Of a stretch of 64,000 bases of DNA, positions 36,301 through 45,414 are shown one piece after another. Numbering within the stretch: the stretch's first letter is position 1; every line of letters begins with the position of its first letter. The position numbers and the translations under genes are program-made. Source of the DNA: Mesorhizobium sp. B4-1-3. Its GTDB lineage: Bacteria > Pseudomonadota > Alphaproteobacteria > Rhizobiales > Rhizobiaceae. The notes beneath the pieces were generated by a model, which saw nothing but the letters and a program-made list of their open reading frames with translations, was not told the DNA's origin and ran no database searches. Location of the stretch: NCBI RefSeq assembly GCF_006439355.1, contig NZ_VFTG01000010.1, forward strand, positions 124,001-188,000, in the 5' to 3' direction.

Positions 36301-36522
36301 TCAATCCTCGTCCTCGGCCGAGGGACTTGGCTTGGGCGTGTCGTCCTCTTCCTCTTCCCCGTCGCGGCCGGGGATGACATAGGCGCCTTTCAGCCAGCGA
36401 TTGAGGTCGATGTCCTTGCAGCGCGCCGAGCAGAACGGATAGTGCTCGCGCGCCGACGGTTTGCCGCATTCGGGGCAGGGCCGCTTCGGCCTCAGCGGCG
36501 TTACCTTGTCGCCCGAACTCAT
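36301..36522 (-). CDS. yacG: YacG, DNA gyrase inhibitor-type zinc protein
   Basis: 73 residues. The zinc site is [20 protein letters not shown] followed by [13 protein letters not shown], i.e. C-x2-C...C-x3-C as in YacG. The tail is acidic ([19 protein letters not shown]). YacG binds GyrB and inhibits gyrase. The ATG at 36522 is 13 bases from the maf stop, so both belong to one operon. Confidence 0.9.
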   Translation of the reverse strand: MSSGDKVTPLRPKRPCPECGKPSAREHYPFCSARCKDIDLNRWLKGAYVIPGRDGEEEEDDTPKPSPSAEDED

Positions 36523-36535
36523 GTGTAGACTATGC

Positions 36536-37162
36536 TCATGAGCGCGCAGCATGCCAGTTCTGGTGGGCCTTGAAGCCTTCGCCGGAAAGCAGCGCCACGC
36601 TCTCATAGAGCGGCAGGCCGACCACGTTGGTATAGGAGCCGACCAGCTTGACGACGAAGGAACCGGCCAATCCTTGCACGGCGTAGCCGCCGGCCTTGCC
36701 GCGCCATTCGCCTGATGCGACATAAGCGTCGATCTCCTCGCGCGGCAGCCGCTTGAAGCGAACCCTGGTCTCCACCAGTCGCTGGCGCAGCTTACCGCCG
36801 GGCGTGATCAGGCAGATGCCGGAATAGACCCGGTGCGAGCGGCCGGAAAGCAGGCCGAGGCAGTTCACGGCATCGTCGATCGTCTCGGCCTTAGGCAGGA
36901 TGCGCCGCCCGACCGCCACAACGGTGTCGGCGGCAAGGATGAAGGCTGGCGCATAGTCGTCCTCGCTTTTCAGCGAGATAAGCGCTTTCTCGGCCTTGTC
37001 CTTGGAAAGGCGTTTGGCCAGTGAGCGCGGATGCTCGGCGCGCAACGGCGTCTCGTCGACATCGGCAGGAAGAACGCGATCCGGCTCGATGCCGGCCTGT
37101 TGCAAGAGTTCGATGCGGCGCGGCGAACCCGAGGCAAGCACGAGCTTCTGCAGGGTGCTCAT
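36536..37162 (-). CDS. maf: Maf-like nucleotide pyrophosphatase
   Basis: 208 residues. Motifs: [20 protein letters not shown] near the start, the substrate loop [20 protein letters not shown] in the middle, and [20 protein letters not shown] towards the end. Maf proteins hydrolyse non-canonical or modified nucleoside triphosphates to monophosphates. It lies between infA (upstream, 19 bases) and yacG, the usual order in Rhizobiales. Confidence 0.93.
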   Translation of the reverse strand: MSTLQKLVLASGSPRRIELLQQAGIEPDRVLPADVDETPLRAEHPRSLAKRLSKDKAEKALISLKSEDDYAPAFILAADTVVAVGRRILPKAETIDDAVNCLGLLSGRSHRVYSGICLITPGGKLRQRLVETRVRFKRLPREEIDAYVASGEWRGKAGGYAVQGLAGSFVVKLVGSYTNVVGLPLYESVALLSGEGFKAHQNWHAARS

Positions 37163-37181
37163 CGCGGTTGGTGCCAGGCTG

Positions 37182-37400
37182 TTACTTGAAACGGTAGGTG
37201 ATGCGGCCCTTGGTCAGGTCGTAAGGCGTCATCTCGACCAGGACCTTGTCGCCGGTCAGGACGCGGATGCGGTTCTTGCGCATGCGGCCGGCCGTGTGGG
37301 CGATGATCTCGTGCTCGTTTTCGAGCTTCACCCTGAACATCGCATTGGGCAGCAGTTCCGTGACCACGCCCGGAAATTCGAGGACTTCTTCCTTCGGCAT
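37182..37400 (-). CDS. infA: Translation initiation factor IF-1
   Basis: 72 residues, full length for IF-1. [20 protein letters not shown], then [20 protein letters not shown] and [15 protein letters not shown] form the S1/OB fold that binds the ribosomal A site. Sequence is near-identical to other alphaproteobacterial IF-1. First gene of the infA-maf-yacG operon. Confidence 0.97.
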
Positions 37401-37483
37401 TCGATACCTTTGCTTGGATTGCGTTCCGGCGCCAGTGCATGATGCCGAAGCAGTTTCGGACGACATCATGCTCTACCCTTGAT

Positions 37484-37534
37484 CTGGAGTCGGATGATTT
37501 CGGGTCGAACAGACCCGAAATCATCCGACTCCAG
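37484..37534. repeat. Perfect 23-bp inverted repeat upstream of infA
   Basis: CTGGAGTCGGATGATTTCGG + GTC at 37484-37506 is the exact reverse complement of 37512-37534, with loop GAACA. It lies 84 bases upstream of infA and 50 bases downstream of the phosphatase stop. It could act as a two-way terminator-like structure in RNA or be a mobile palindromic unit. Confidence 0.75.
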
Positions 37535-37584
37535 CCGGAATTTGCGGCGGAACCTATATGATAATCGTCCGCTTGTGAACATGC

Positions 37585-38034
37585 TTAATCCGACGCGTTT
37601 TCTGCTTCCGGAAGCAGAAAACGTCGGCTTATGCGCGCCTTCAGCCGCTCGCGCACGTCGCGATAGGCGGCCATGATGTGCTCGCGCGTCCCGCCGATGT
37701 CGGTCGGGTCGGGCATCGGCCAGTATTCGACCTCGACGGCGAGCAAGCGGGTGAGTTCGAGCGCTGCATGGTGCGCCTCGGGCGCCAGCGTCACGATCAG
37801 GTCGAAATAATCATCCTCCAGATCCTCGAGCGTCCTGGGATGGCGCTCGCCGAGCGAGAGGCCGTCCTCGGCAAGCACCGCGTCGACGAACGGGTCGCGC
37901 TCGCCGGCGCGCACGCCGGCCGAGGCGACGAAGGTGGTGGCGGGCAGCATGCGGCGGGCCAATTGTTCCGCGATAGGCGAGCGTACGGCATTCATGCCGC
38001 ACAAGAACAGGATCGAGTGAGGCAGGGCGGCCAC
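37585..38034 (-). CDS. Low-molecular-weight protein tyrosine phosphatase-like protein
   Basis: 149 residues from GTG at 38034 (VAALPHSILFLCGMNAVRSP). The P-loop is C-x5-R in LCGMNAVRS; the general acid loop is MPDPTDIGG. This is the LMW-PTP/ArsC fold; substrate unknown. The frame stays open upstream through three tandem repeats to 38205, which would add 57 residues of repeated LLEHDLLQKPVPTFWDHA; I take these as non-coding because the family begins at the strand ILFLCG. The last residues (RRFLLPEAENASD) are encoded within a palindromic repeat. It lies between UPF0262 and infA. Confidence 0.85.
   Translation of the reverse strand: MAALPHSILFLCGMNAVRSPIAEQLARRMLPATTFVASAGVRAGERDPFVDAVLAEDGLSLGERHPRTLEDLEDDYFDLIVTLAPEAHHAALELTRLLAVEVEYWPMPDPTDIGGTREHIMAAYRDVRERLKARISRRFLLPEAENASD
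37590..37627. repeat. Palindromic repeat overlapping a gene 3' end
   Basis: CCGACG-cg-TTTTCTGCTTCC pairs with GGAAGCAGAAAA-CGTCGG. The palindrome overlaps the last codons of the phosphatase gene and supplies its C-terminus. It may double as a transcription terminator. Confidence 0.65.
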
Positions 38035-38036
38035 TA

Positions 38037-38206
38037 GAGCATGATCCCAAAAAGTGGGAACCGGTTTTCGGAGAAGATCATGCTCCAACAAAAGAGCGTG
38101 ATCCCAAAAAGTGGGAACCGGTTTTTGGAGAAGATCATGCTCCAACAAAACAGCATGGTCCCAAAAAGTGGGAACCGGTTTTTGGAAAGGATCATGCCCC
38201 AACAAA
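38037..38206. repeat. Three tandem copies of a 57-bp repeat
   Basis: Copies at 38037-38093, 38094-38150 and 38151-38206 (last one 56 bp). Each reads GAGCATGATCCCAAAAAGTG, GGAACCGG, then GATCATGCTCCAACAAAA, and is itself partly palindromic (GAGCATGATC ... GATCATGCTC). A separate inverted repeat ATCAGGATG/CATCCTGAT follows at 38214-38248, abutting the UPF0262 stop. The period is a multiple of three, so the phosphatase frame reads through. I recall the unit as common in Mesorhizobium intergenic DNA. Confidence 0.8.
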
Positions 38207-38248
38207 GAGCTGGATCAGGATGGCGATTCAACGAAACGTCATCCTGAT

Positions 38249-38734
38249 CTAGCCCCGCCAGTGCAGCACGCAGACCAGCGTGAACAGCCGTCGCGCCGTG
38301 TCGAAGTCGATCTCGATCTTGCCGGCGAGCCGGTCCATCAGGGTTTGCGAGCCCTCATTGTGCAGGCCGCGCCGGCCCATGTCGATCGCCTCGATATGGC
38401 TTGGCGTCGAGGAGCGGATGGCCTCGTAATAGCTTTCGCAGATCAGGTAATAGTCTTTGACAATGCGCCTCAGCGGCGTCAGCGACAGGATGTGGGTGAC
38501 CACCTCGGCGCCGTCCTCGCGGCTGACGGCAAAGACCAGGCGGGACTCGGCCAGCGAAAGCTTGAGCTTGTAGGGACCGGCGCCGTCGTCGTTGACCGGC
38601 CGAAAACTGTTCTCCTCGATGAGGTCGAAGATCGCCACGGCGCGCTCGTGTTCGACGTCTGGCGTCGAGCGTCCGATCGATTCGTCGAGCTCGACGTCGA
38701 TCAGCCTGTCGCGGGTTTGGTTGCGGCCGGACAT
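38249..38734 (-). CDS. UPF0262 family protein
   Basis: 161 residues: [20 protein letters not shown], then [19 protein letters not shown] and [20 protein letters not shown] are the signature stretches of UPF0262, a conserved alphaproteobacterial family without known function. It starts two bases after the hisD stop, so it is cotranscribed with hisD. Cytoplasmic; no signal peptide. Confidence 0.92.
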   Translation of the reverse strand: MSGRNQTRDRLIDVELDESIGRSTPDVEHERAVAIFDLIEENSFRPVNDDGAGPYKLKLSLAESRLVFAVSREDGAEVVTHILSLTPLRRIVKDYYLICESYYEAIRSSTPSHIEAIDMGRRGLHNEGSQTLMDRLAGKIEIDFDTARRLFTLVCVLHWRG

Positions 38735-38736
38735 CG

Positions 38737-40029
38737 CTACATGTTCAGCCTGATCGCGACGGAGCGGGCATGCGCGTCGAGCCCTTCGGCCTCGGCAAGC
38801 GCGATCGCGGCGGGCGCCAGCGCCTTGAGCTGCTCCGGGCCGAGCTTCAGGATCGAGCTGCGCTTGATGAAATCGAGCACCGACAGCCCGGAGGAAAAGC
38901 GCGCCGAGCGTGCCGTCGGCAGAACGTGGTTGGAGCCGCCGACATAGTCGCCGATGACTTCCGGCGTATGTCGGCCGATGAACACGGCGCCTGCGTTGCG
39001 CATCCTGGCAAGAAATGCCTCGGCATCGTCGAAGGCGAGCTCGACATGCTCCGCCGCGATCCTGTCGACCAGCGGCAGCGAAGCGTCTAACGTCGGCACC
39101 AGGATGACCGCGCCGAAGTCGCGCCAGCTCGCCCCGGCAGTCTCGCCGCGCGGCAGGACTTTCAGCTGGCGTTCGACGGCCTGCTCGACCGCCCTGCCGA
39201 ATTCTGCGTCGTCGGTGATCAGGATCGACTGCGCTGAAACGTCATGCTCGGCCTGCGCCAAAAGGTCGGCCGCGATCCAGTCCGGATCGTTGTCGGCATC
39301 GGCCACCACCAGCACTTCCGACGGCCCGGCGATCATGTCGATCCCGACCGTGCCGAACACCTGGCGCTTGGCCGCCGCGACATAGGCATTGCCGGGACCG
39401 ACGATCTTGGCGACCGGCCTGATCGTCTCGGTGCCGTAGGCAAGCGCCGCAACGGCCTGCGCGCCGCCGACGCGGTAGATCTCCGAAACGCCGGCGAGGT
39501 CGGCGGCCACCAGCACCAGAGGATTGATGACACCGCCCGACGCCGGCACGACGATGACGATGCGCTCGACACCGGCGACCTTGGCCGGCACGGAGTTCAT
39601 CAGCACCGAGCTCGGGTAGCTCGCCGTGCCGCCCGGCACGTAAAGGCCGACGGCTTCGATCGCCGTCCAGCGCGAGCCGAGCTCGACGCCGGCGGCATCC
39701 GTGTAGCGGTCGTCCTTCGGCTTCTGTCGCTCGTGGTGCGAACGGATGCGGTCGCGCGCGAATTTCAGCGCCTCGACGGTCGCCGGATCGGCCGCTTCAT
39801 AGGCCTTGGCGATGTCGGCCTTCGACACGGCGATGCCGAGCGCGCCGAGATCGGCTTTGTCGAACTTAAGCGTGTAGTCGATCAGCGCCTTGTCGCCTTC
39901 GGCGCGCACGCGCGCGATGATGTCGCGCACCGCGGCCTCGACATCGGCCGACACCTCGCGCTTGGTGGTGAGGAAGGCCGAAAAACGCTGCTCGAAATCG
40001 GCGTCCTGCTGGCGGAGCGTGATAGCCAT
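38737..40029 (-). CDS. hisD: Histidinol dehydrogenase
   Basis: 430 residues, normal length. Motifs: [70 protein letters not shown] and [20 protein letters not shown]. HisD oxidises histidinol to histidine with NAD and uses a zinc ion held by conserved Gln, His and Asp residues, consistent with QAEHD here. It lies between DUF2948 (upstream, 5-base gap) and UPF0262, a standard rhizobial arrangement. Confidence 0.97.
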   Translation of the reverse strand: MAITLRQQDADFEQRFSAFLTTKREVSADVEAAVRDIIARVRAEGDKALIDYTLKFDKADLGALGIAVSKADIAKAYEAADPATVEALKFARDRIRSHHERQKPKDDRYTDAAGVELGSRWTAIEAVGLYVPGGTASYPSSVLMNSVPAKVAGVERIVIVVPASGGVINPLVLVAADLAGVSEIYRVGGAQAVAALAYGTETIRPVAKIVGPGNAYVAAAKRQVFGTVGIDMIAGPSEVLVVADADNDPDWIAADLLAQAEHDVSAQSILITDDAEFGRAVEQAVERQLKVLPRGETAGASWRDFGAVILVPTLDASLPLVDRIAAEHVELAFDDAEAFLARMRNAGAVFIGRHTPEVIGDYVGGSNHVLPTARSARFSSGLSVLDFIKRSSILKLGPEQLKALAPAAIALAEAEGLDAHARSVAIRLNM

Positions 40030-40034
40030 TGGGT

Positions 40035-40469
40035 TTAGCCTCTATGCACCGGGCGCGAGGAGGCTTCCCAGGAGCCGCCGACATCGGCAAGCCGCGCCTC
40101 GACGCATTCGACGTCGAGCATGATGGTGCCGCCGCCCGAAAACACCAGTTCGACGATGCCGGCCGGCTTGCTGATGGCGATGAAGCTGACCGCCAGCAGC
40201 GACAGCACCTCTGCCGGCTTGTCGCGCGGGATCCCGCTGGTCTTGGCGCCGAGCACGCGGTCGAAATGCAGGACGCTCTGCCGCCGTTCGTTGTGCTGGC
40301 GGAACAGGCCGGATTTCGCCTCCCAGACGAACCGGTTCATGGTCAGCACGAAACGCTTGGCCGCCGGCAGATATTCGAGGTCGGAGACCTTCATCACGGC
40401 GTCCTGGACATGCGCCGAGACGATGCTCAGATCCTGGTCGTCGAGCGCGATGAGCTTGAGAGCTGCCAT
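40035..40469 (-). CDS. DUF2948 family protein
   Basis: 144 residues from ATG at 40469 (MAALKLIALDDQDLSIVSAH). Blocks KVSDLEYLPAAKRFVLTMNR, FVWEAKSGLFRQHNERRQSV and FSGGGTIMLDVECVEARLAD identify DUF2948, found almost only upstream of hisD in Rhizobiales. Function unknown. The frame is open to 40559, but that extension is Arg/Pro-rich and not family-like. Confidence 0.88.
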   Translation of the reverse strand: MAALKLIALDDQDLSIVSAHVQDAVMKVSDLEYLPAAKRFVLTMNRFVWEAKSGLFRQHNERRQSVLHFDRVLGAKTSGIPRDKPAEVLSLLAVSFIAISKPAGIVELVFSGGGTIMLDVECVEARLADVGGSWEASSRPVHRG

Positions 40470-40814
40470 GCGGAATGCGCACCTGAAGGTTGGTTTCAGC
40501 CCTCTGTTAGGCGGTCTTTTCGGTCCGTGCAACCTCGGCACGAATGCAGCCAAAGCCAATCATGCCAGGTCCGCGCTGCCCCTCATCGCCCGGCCGGGCC
40601 CTTCTCCCCGTCTATTACGGGGAGAAGGGACGCTTTCGTCAGGGATTTCGCCAATCGCGAACGTGCAGGAAAGACGCCAAGGCTGCAGTCAGCCTCTTCT
40701 CGCCGCTTACGGGAAAAGATGCCGGCGTAGGTGAGGGGCAGCGCGGCTTTGAAAATTTGGCCGCCCCCAACGCGCGAGAGGCTTATTTTATCTTGAGCAC
40801 CCGTTTGGCGCGCG
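40470..40814. repeat. Intergenic region with rhizobial repeat remnants
   Basis: Between DUF2948 and murA. CCCTTCTCCCCGTCTATTACGGGGAGAAGGG at about 40609-40639 (CCCTTCTCCCCG pairs with CGGGGAGAAGGG) is a clear hairpin, and further AAGATGCCGGCGTAGGTGAGGGG-type sequence follows, both reminiscent of repeats scattered through rhizobial genomes. No gene seen. Confidence 0.6.
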
Positions 40815-42107
40815 TCAGCCCGAAATGCGCTCGATCACCGCGCCGCAGCCGGAGAGCTTCTCTTCCAGCCGCTCGAAGCCGCGGTCGAGGTGGTAGACGC
40901 GGTTGACCGTGGTCTCGCCTTCGGCCGCAAGGCCGGCGATGACAAGCGACACCGAGGCGCGCAGGTCGGTCGCCATCACGGGAGCGCCCTTGAGCCTAGC
41001 GACGCCGTCGACGATCGCCGTCTGGCCGGAAAGCGTGATGTGGGCGCCAAGGCGCGCAAGCTCCTGTACATGCATGAAGCGGTTCTCGAAGATCGTCTCG
41101 GTGATGCGCGATTTGCCCTTGGCCATCGTCATCAGGCCCATGAACTGCGCCTGCAGGTCTGTCGGGAAGGCGGGGAAGGGCGCCGTCGTCACATCCACCG
41201 GTGCGATGCCGGCGCCGTTGCGCTTGACGCGGATGCCCTCATTGGTCGGCGTTATCTCGGCGCCGGTCTCGACGAGAACGTCGAGCGCCGTCTGCAACAG
41301 GTCGGGCCGCGCGCCTTCCAGCATCACGTCGCCGCCTGTCATCGCCACCGCCATGGCATAGGTGCCGGTCTCGATGCGGTCCGGAATGACGCGCACGCGG
41401 GCACCCGACAGCGCCTCGACGCCCTGGATGGTGATGGTCGAGGTGCCGGCGCCGTGGATCTTGGCGCCCATGGCGGTCAGGCACTCGGCGAGATTGACGA
41501 TTTCCGGCTCGCACGCGGCATTTTCCAGCACCGTCTCGCCCTTGGCGAGCGAGGCCGCCATCATCAGCACGTGGGTGGCGCCGACCGATACTTTCGGAAA
41601 CGCGTAGCGATTGCCGTGGAGGCGGCCGTTCCGGGTCCTGGCCACGACATAGCCATTGTCGACGTCGATCTCGGCGTCCAGCGCCTGCAGGCCCTCGAGG
41701 AACAGGTCGACCGGGCGCGTGCCGATGGCGCAGCCACCGGGCAGCGACACCTTGGCCTCGCCCATGCGGGCAAGCAGCGGGCCGATAACCCAGAAAGAGG
41801 CGCGCATCTTCGACACCAGCTCGTAAGGCGCGGTGGTGTCGACGATGTTGCGGGCGGAGAAATTGATGGTGCGCGAATAGCCTTTCTGCTGGCTCTCGCG
41901 CCGGCCGTTTACGGAATAATCGACGCCGTGATTGCCGAGGATGCGGATCAATTGCTCGACATCGGCCAGATGCGGCACGTTTTCGAGCGTCAGCGTGTCG
42001 TCGGTGAGCAGCGAGGCGATCATCAGCGGCAATGCCGCGTTCTTGGCGCCCGAGATCGGAATGGTACCGGCCAGCTCGTTGCCGCCGACAATTCTGATGC
42101 GATCCAT
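40815..42107 (-). CDS. murA: UDP-N-acetylglucosamine 1-carboxyvinyltransferase
   Basis: 430 residues. The start region [20 protein letters not shown] contains the substrate-binding Lys-Asn. The catalytic cysteine lies in [20 protein letters not shown]. MurA transfers enolpyruvate from PEP to UDP-GlcNAc, the first committed step of peptidoglycan synthesis, and is the fosfomycin target. Full length, single-gene unit here. Confidence 0.97.
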   Translation of the reverse strand: MDRIRIVGGNELAGTIPISGAKNAALPLMIASLLTDDTLTLENVPHLADVEQLIRILGNHGVDYSVNGRRESQQKGYSRTINFSARNIVDTTAPYELVSKMRASFWVIGPLLARMGEAKVSLPGGCAIGTRPVDLFLEGLQALDAEIDVDNGYVVARTRNGRLHGNRYAFPKVSVGATHVLMMAASLAKGETVLENAACEPEIVNLAECLTAMGAKIHGAGTSTITIQGVEALSGARVRVIPDRIETGTYAMAVAMTGGDVMLEGARPDLLQTALDVLVETGAEITPTNEGIRVKRNGAGIAPVDVTTAPFPAFPTDLQAQFMGLMTMAKGKSRITETIFENRFMHVQELARLGAHITLSGQTAIVDGVARLKGAPVMATDLRASVSLVIAGLAAEGETTVNRVYHLDRGFERLEEKLSGCGAVIERISG

Positions 42108-42246
42108 AAGAAAATGTCCCCTCGGCCCGAACGGGCCGCTTCAATCGGTTGAGTATGCCCGGCTTAGACCATTGGCCGGCTTGGTTCAAGAAATAGGATT
42201 TTCCTGGAACCGGACCGACTATGGCCGGGCAGTATGGCTGATTTGG

Positions 42247-42423
42247 TCAGTCCTTGTGCATTTTTCCAGCAGCCGGTAACCCTTCCGACCGCTGATCGGC
42301 ATCGCCCGCGCGCCGCGACCGCGTCTGCGCCTTGCGCTTCTGCAGATTGGCGCGCAACGCCTCGGCCAGCCGGTCCTTGCGCGCGCCGCCGCCTTTTTTC
42401 GGTGGATTTGCCTTGTCGTTCAT
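42247..42423 (-). CDS. Small basic hypothetical protein
   Basis: 58 residues: MNDKANPPKKGGGARKDRLA, then EALRANLQKRKAQTRSRRAG and a tail ending GLPAAGKMHKD. Strongly basic, no membrane segment. Short basic proteins of this type occur next to murA in rhizobia. Function unknown; RNA or DNA binding is possible from charge alone. It ends 139 bases upstream of murA on the same strand. Confidence 0.6.
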   Translation of the reverse strand: MNDKANPPKKGGGARKDRLAEALRANLQKRKAQTRSRRAGDADQRSEGLPAAGKMHKD

Positions 42424-42649
42424 CATCCGACCCCTGGCCGGTGGTCAGCCGGCCGCGATTCCGCAATGGCTAGCATTTTGGCCTAGCGATGTCATGAAAG
42501 CTGGCGGTCGTGCGGGTTTCGGGCGGTGTATAAGCCGCGCATGCCGCTTCGAGCCGCATGATTGTTGGCAAAGAATCGCATGCGACGCTTTGGGTTTTTC
42601 TTGGCCTTGCGCTTGCCGGTTCGATATGGCAGAAGCGCCGCCATCGCAG

Positions 42650-42724
<75 letters not shown>

Positions 42725-42897
42725 GCCTTTTTCAACGCGAGCTCAACCGCGCCAGCCGATTGCATTTCGCGGATGCAGGGTGGGTCTACCGCCATCCTGC
42801 CCAGGCCCTATGAAAGCGGCGCGTGCGCAATACATGGTGGCGTCTCCGATATGCCGGCCTGACGAGAAGGAAAGCGGTATTGCCCCTGCGCCTGCCG

Positions 42898-44355
42898 ATG
42901 ACCCGCCACTTGAAATGCCCCGACCTGTTCGGCGCGATTGACCGTGTGCCGGCGCTTGGTATGCCCGCTGGCGGACATACGTTTGAGGTCTTCAATCCAT
43001 CGACCGGCGAGCTGTTGGCGGAACTTCCTGACATGGGCGTCGAGGAAACGCGCGCGGCGATCGACAAGGCCTATGCCGCCCAAGCCGAATGGGCGGCATT
43101 GACCGCCCGGGAACGCAGCGAAATGCTATGGGAGTGGCACCAACTGATCGTCACCCACACGGATGATCTTGCTGCAATTCTCACCGCCGAGATGGGCAAG
43201 CCGCTTGCCGAGGCCAGATCGGAAGTCTCGCATGCGGCCGCTTATCTGCAATGGTACGCCGAGGAGGCCAACCGTATCTACGGCGAGACGATCTCGGCGC
43301 CCTCGACGGACCGCCGCATGCTGGTAATCAAGCAGCCCATCGGCGTTGTCGGCACGATCACGCCATGGAACTTTCCCGCATCGATGGTGGCGCGCAAGAT
43401 CTCGCCGGCGCTGGCGGCGGGCTGCGCGATCGTGCTGAAGCCCGCCGAGCAGACGCCGCTTGTCGCAGGCGCCATGTTCGCGCTCGCTGTCGAGGCCGGT
43501 TTTCCCGACGGTGTCGTGAACCTTGTCTACGCCTCCGAGGGCGCCGCGGTGGGGCGCGAGCTCTGCCACAATCCCAAGGTGCGCAAGATCGCCTTCACCG
43601 GGTCGACCGAGGTCGGGCGCCTGCTCATGCGCCAGTGTTCGGACCAGATCAAGAAGGTCAGTTTGGAACTGGGTGGCAATGCGCCTTTCATCGTCTTCGA
43701 CGACGCCGACATCGACGCTGCCGTGGAGGGTGCGGTCCAGGCGAAGTTCCGCAATGCCGGCCAGACTTGCGTTTCCGCCAACCGCCTCTACGTGCAGTCG
43801 GGCGTTCACGACGAGTTCGTCGATAAGTTCGTCGAACAGGTTCGCCAGCTTCAGGTCGGTGACGGTTTCGATCCGGGCGTCGCCATCGGCCCGTTGATCG
43901 ATGGCCACGCCTTGGCCAAGATCGAATCCCACATCGCCGATGCCGTGGAAAAAGGCGGCGCGATCCGCTGCGGCGGAGGTAGGATTGGCTCAGAGGGCAC
44001 TTTTTTCCAGCCGACGGTCCTTACCGCTATCTCCAGCGCCATGAGCGTGGCGCAGGAGGAAACATTTGGGCCATTGGCCCCCGTCATCCGCTTCGAGGAC
44101 GCGGATCAGGTCGTGCGCGAGGCCAACGACACGATCTACGGCCTCGCCGCCTATTTTTATGCCTCCAACCTGAAGCGGGTCTGGCGTGTGGCGGAAGCCC
44201 TGGAATATGGCATGGTCGGCATCAACACCGGACGCATGTCCTCGGAGGCCGCGCCTTTCGGCGGGATCAAGCAGTCGGGCATCGGGCGGGAAGGGTCCCG
44301 CCACGGCCTCGAGGACTATCTCGAGATGAAATATCTCTGCATGGGCGGTATCTGA
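42898..44355 (+). CDS. NAD(P)-dependent aldehyde dehydrogenase, succinate-semialdehyde type
   Basis: 485 residues from ATG at 42898 (MTRHLKCPDLFGAIDRVPAL); GTG at 42823 would add a 25-residue leader. Motifs: VGTITPWNFPASMVARKISP, KIAFTGSTEVGRLLM, the glutamate in SLELGGNAPFIVFDDADID, and the catalytic cysteine in FRNAGQTCVSANRLYV. Closest in pattern to GabD-type succinate-semialdehyde dehydrogenases, which oxidise succinate semialdehyde in GABA breakdown; substrate is inferred. It directly follows tRNA-Thr and has no operon partner. Confidence 0.85.
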   Translation: MTRHLKCPDLFGAIDRVPALGMPAGGHTFEVFNPSTGELLAELPDMGVEETRAAIDKAYAAQAEWAALTARERSEMLWEWHQLIVTHTDDLAAILTAEMGKPLAEARSEVSHAAAYLQWYAEEANRIYGETISAPSTDRRMLVIKQPIGVVGTITPWNFPASMVARKISPALAAGCAIVLKPAEQTPLVAGAMFALAVEAGFPDGVVNLVYASEGAAVGRELCHNPKVRKIAFTGSTEVGRLLMRQCSDQIKKVSLELGGNAPFIVFDDADIDAAVEGAVQAKFRNAGQTCVSANRLYVQSGVHDEFVDKFVEQVRQLQVGDGFDPGVAIGPLIDGHALAKIESHIADAVEKGGAIRCGGGRIGSEGTFFQPTVLTAISSAMSVAQEETFGPLAPVIRFEDADQVVREANDTIYGLAAYFYASNLKRVWRVAEALEYGMVGINTGRMSSEAAPFGGIKQSGIGREGSRHGLEDYLEMKYLCMGGI

Positions 44356-44438
44356 GGCATAAACGACCATGCCGCTATTGAAGAATGATGGGCCGCGGAA
44401 TCGTCGCTCGCGAGGGTCGCTGGGTTCATCGCGGCGGC

Positions 44439-45209
44439 TCAGTTGGTGACATGCGACAGCCGCAGGCCGGCTTCGTCCGCGGCCTCGGCTATGCCTTCCT
44501 CCGCGAAGCGGAACATGTCCTCGAAATCCAGCTCACGCTCGAAGATGACGCCGCCGACTTTGATCGCAAGCACGTCCTTGTCGCCTTTCGGCGCGAAATA
44601 GATTTCGCCGACCGTGCCGCGAATGCGCGCGCCGACGTCCTTGGCGTCCTCTTCGCTCGCGCCCGGCAGGAAGACGCCGAACATCGAGGTTCCGATCCGG
44701 CCGATCAGGTCATCCTTGCGCACCGCGGATCGGATGGCCGACGCGATCAGCCGCAAGGCCTCGTCGCCCCATTCGAGACCGAAGCGCAGGTTGATCGATG
44801 CCAGATGTTCCGGATGGATGACCAGAAAGGCGCCCGAGCGCGGACCGGCCGGCCTCTGCGCCCTCCTGTCGACCATCGAGGTGAACACCTTGCCGTTCAG
44901 GCAGCCGGTCAGCTGGTCATAGGTGCCGGACCTGGTGAGTTCCTGCCGGTAGCGGCGGATCTCGATCTGTTGCCAGCCGACGAGGGCAAACAGCGGCAGA
45001 CCGATGACGATCGGCACGACGATTGCCGTAACAGCCCCTCGGCCGAATGGCGTCAGGCTGTCGCTGAAAAGCAGCAGGTAGTTCAGCGCGAGCGAAAGGC
45101 CGACGCACACGGCGGTGCCAAGCACGGCCAGCAAGATGAGCTGCTTCCATGTTTGAGCAGGCGCGGTCGGTGTTTTCGTGGTCAAGGGCCAATCTCCTGT
45201 TCGACGCAT
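44439..45209 (-). CDS. Membrane protein with degenerate GGDEF domain
   Basis: 256 residues. Two membrane spans (about 22-45 and 57-80: LILLAVLGTAVCVGLSLALN and AIVVPIVIGLPLFALVGWQQ). The cytosolic part starts like a GGDEF domain, SGTYDQLTGCLNGKVFTSMV, with WGDEALRLIASAIRSAVRKD further on. The signature position reads GRIGTSMFGVF instead of GGDEF, so diguanylate cyclase activity is not expected. It may bind GTP or act as a sensor or partner protein. Convergent with the aldehyde dehydrogenase. Confidence 0.78.
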   Translation of the reverse strand: MRRTGDWPLTTKTPTAPAQTWKQLILLAVLGTAVCVGLSLALNYLLLFSDSLTPFGRGAVTAIVVPIVIGLPLFALVGWQQIEIRRYRQELTRSGTYDQLTGCLNGKVFTSMVDRRAQRPAGPRSGAFLVIHPEHLASINLRFGLEWGDEALRLIASAIRSAVRKDDLIGRIGTSMFGVFLPGASEEDAKDVGARIRGTVGEIYFAPKGDKDVLAIKVGGVIFERELDFEDMFRFAEEGIAEAADEAGLRLSHVTN

Positions 45210-45414
45210 GGCTTACAGGAGGTCCGTTACGATTTCGGTTTCAAGGAAGCGTACAATTTGATGCAAATCGGCATCTTCTCCATGGCAAGCGCTGGATCCG
45301 GCGCACCGGCTGCCGTTGGACCGGGCCAAGTTTTAAAAGTACCGAACCGCCCTGACCATTCTGCTTTCACGCAGGTCCGGGACTGAACCGGCCGCCGACT
45401 TCCCCGCGGCGGCG

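Noticed and set aside
38037..38206. CRISPR array
   Set aside because: The 57-bp units are directly adjacent with no unique spacers; they are a tandem palindromic repeat.
38969..42152. Long plus-strand frames opposite hisD and murA
   Set aside because: His/Arg/Asp-rich antisense shadows; the minus strand carries the enzyme motifs.
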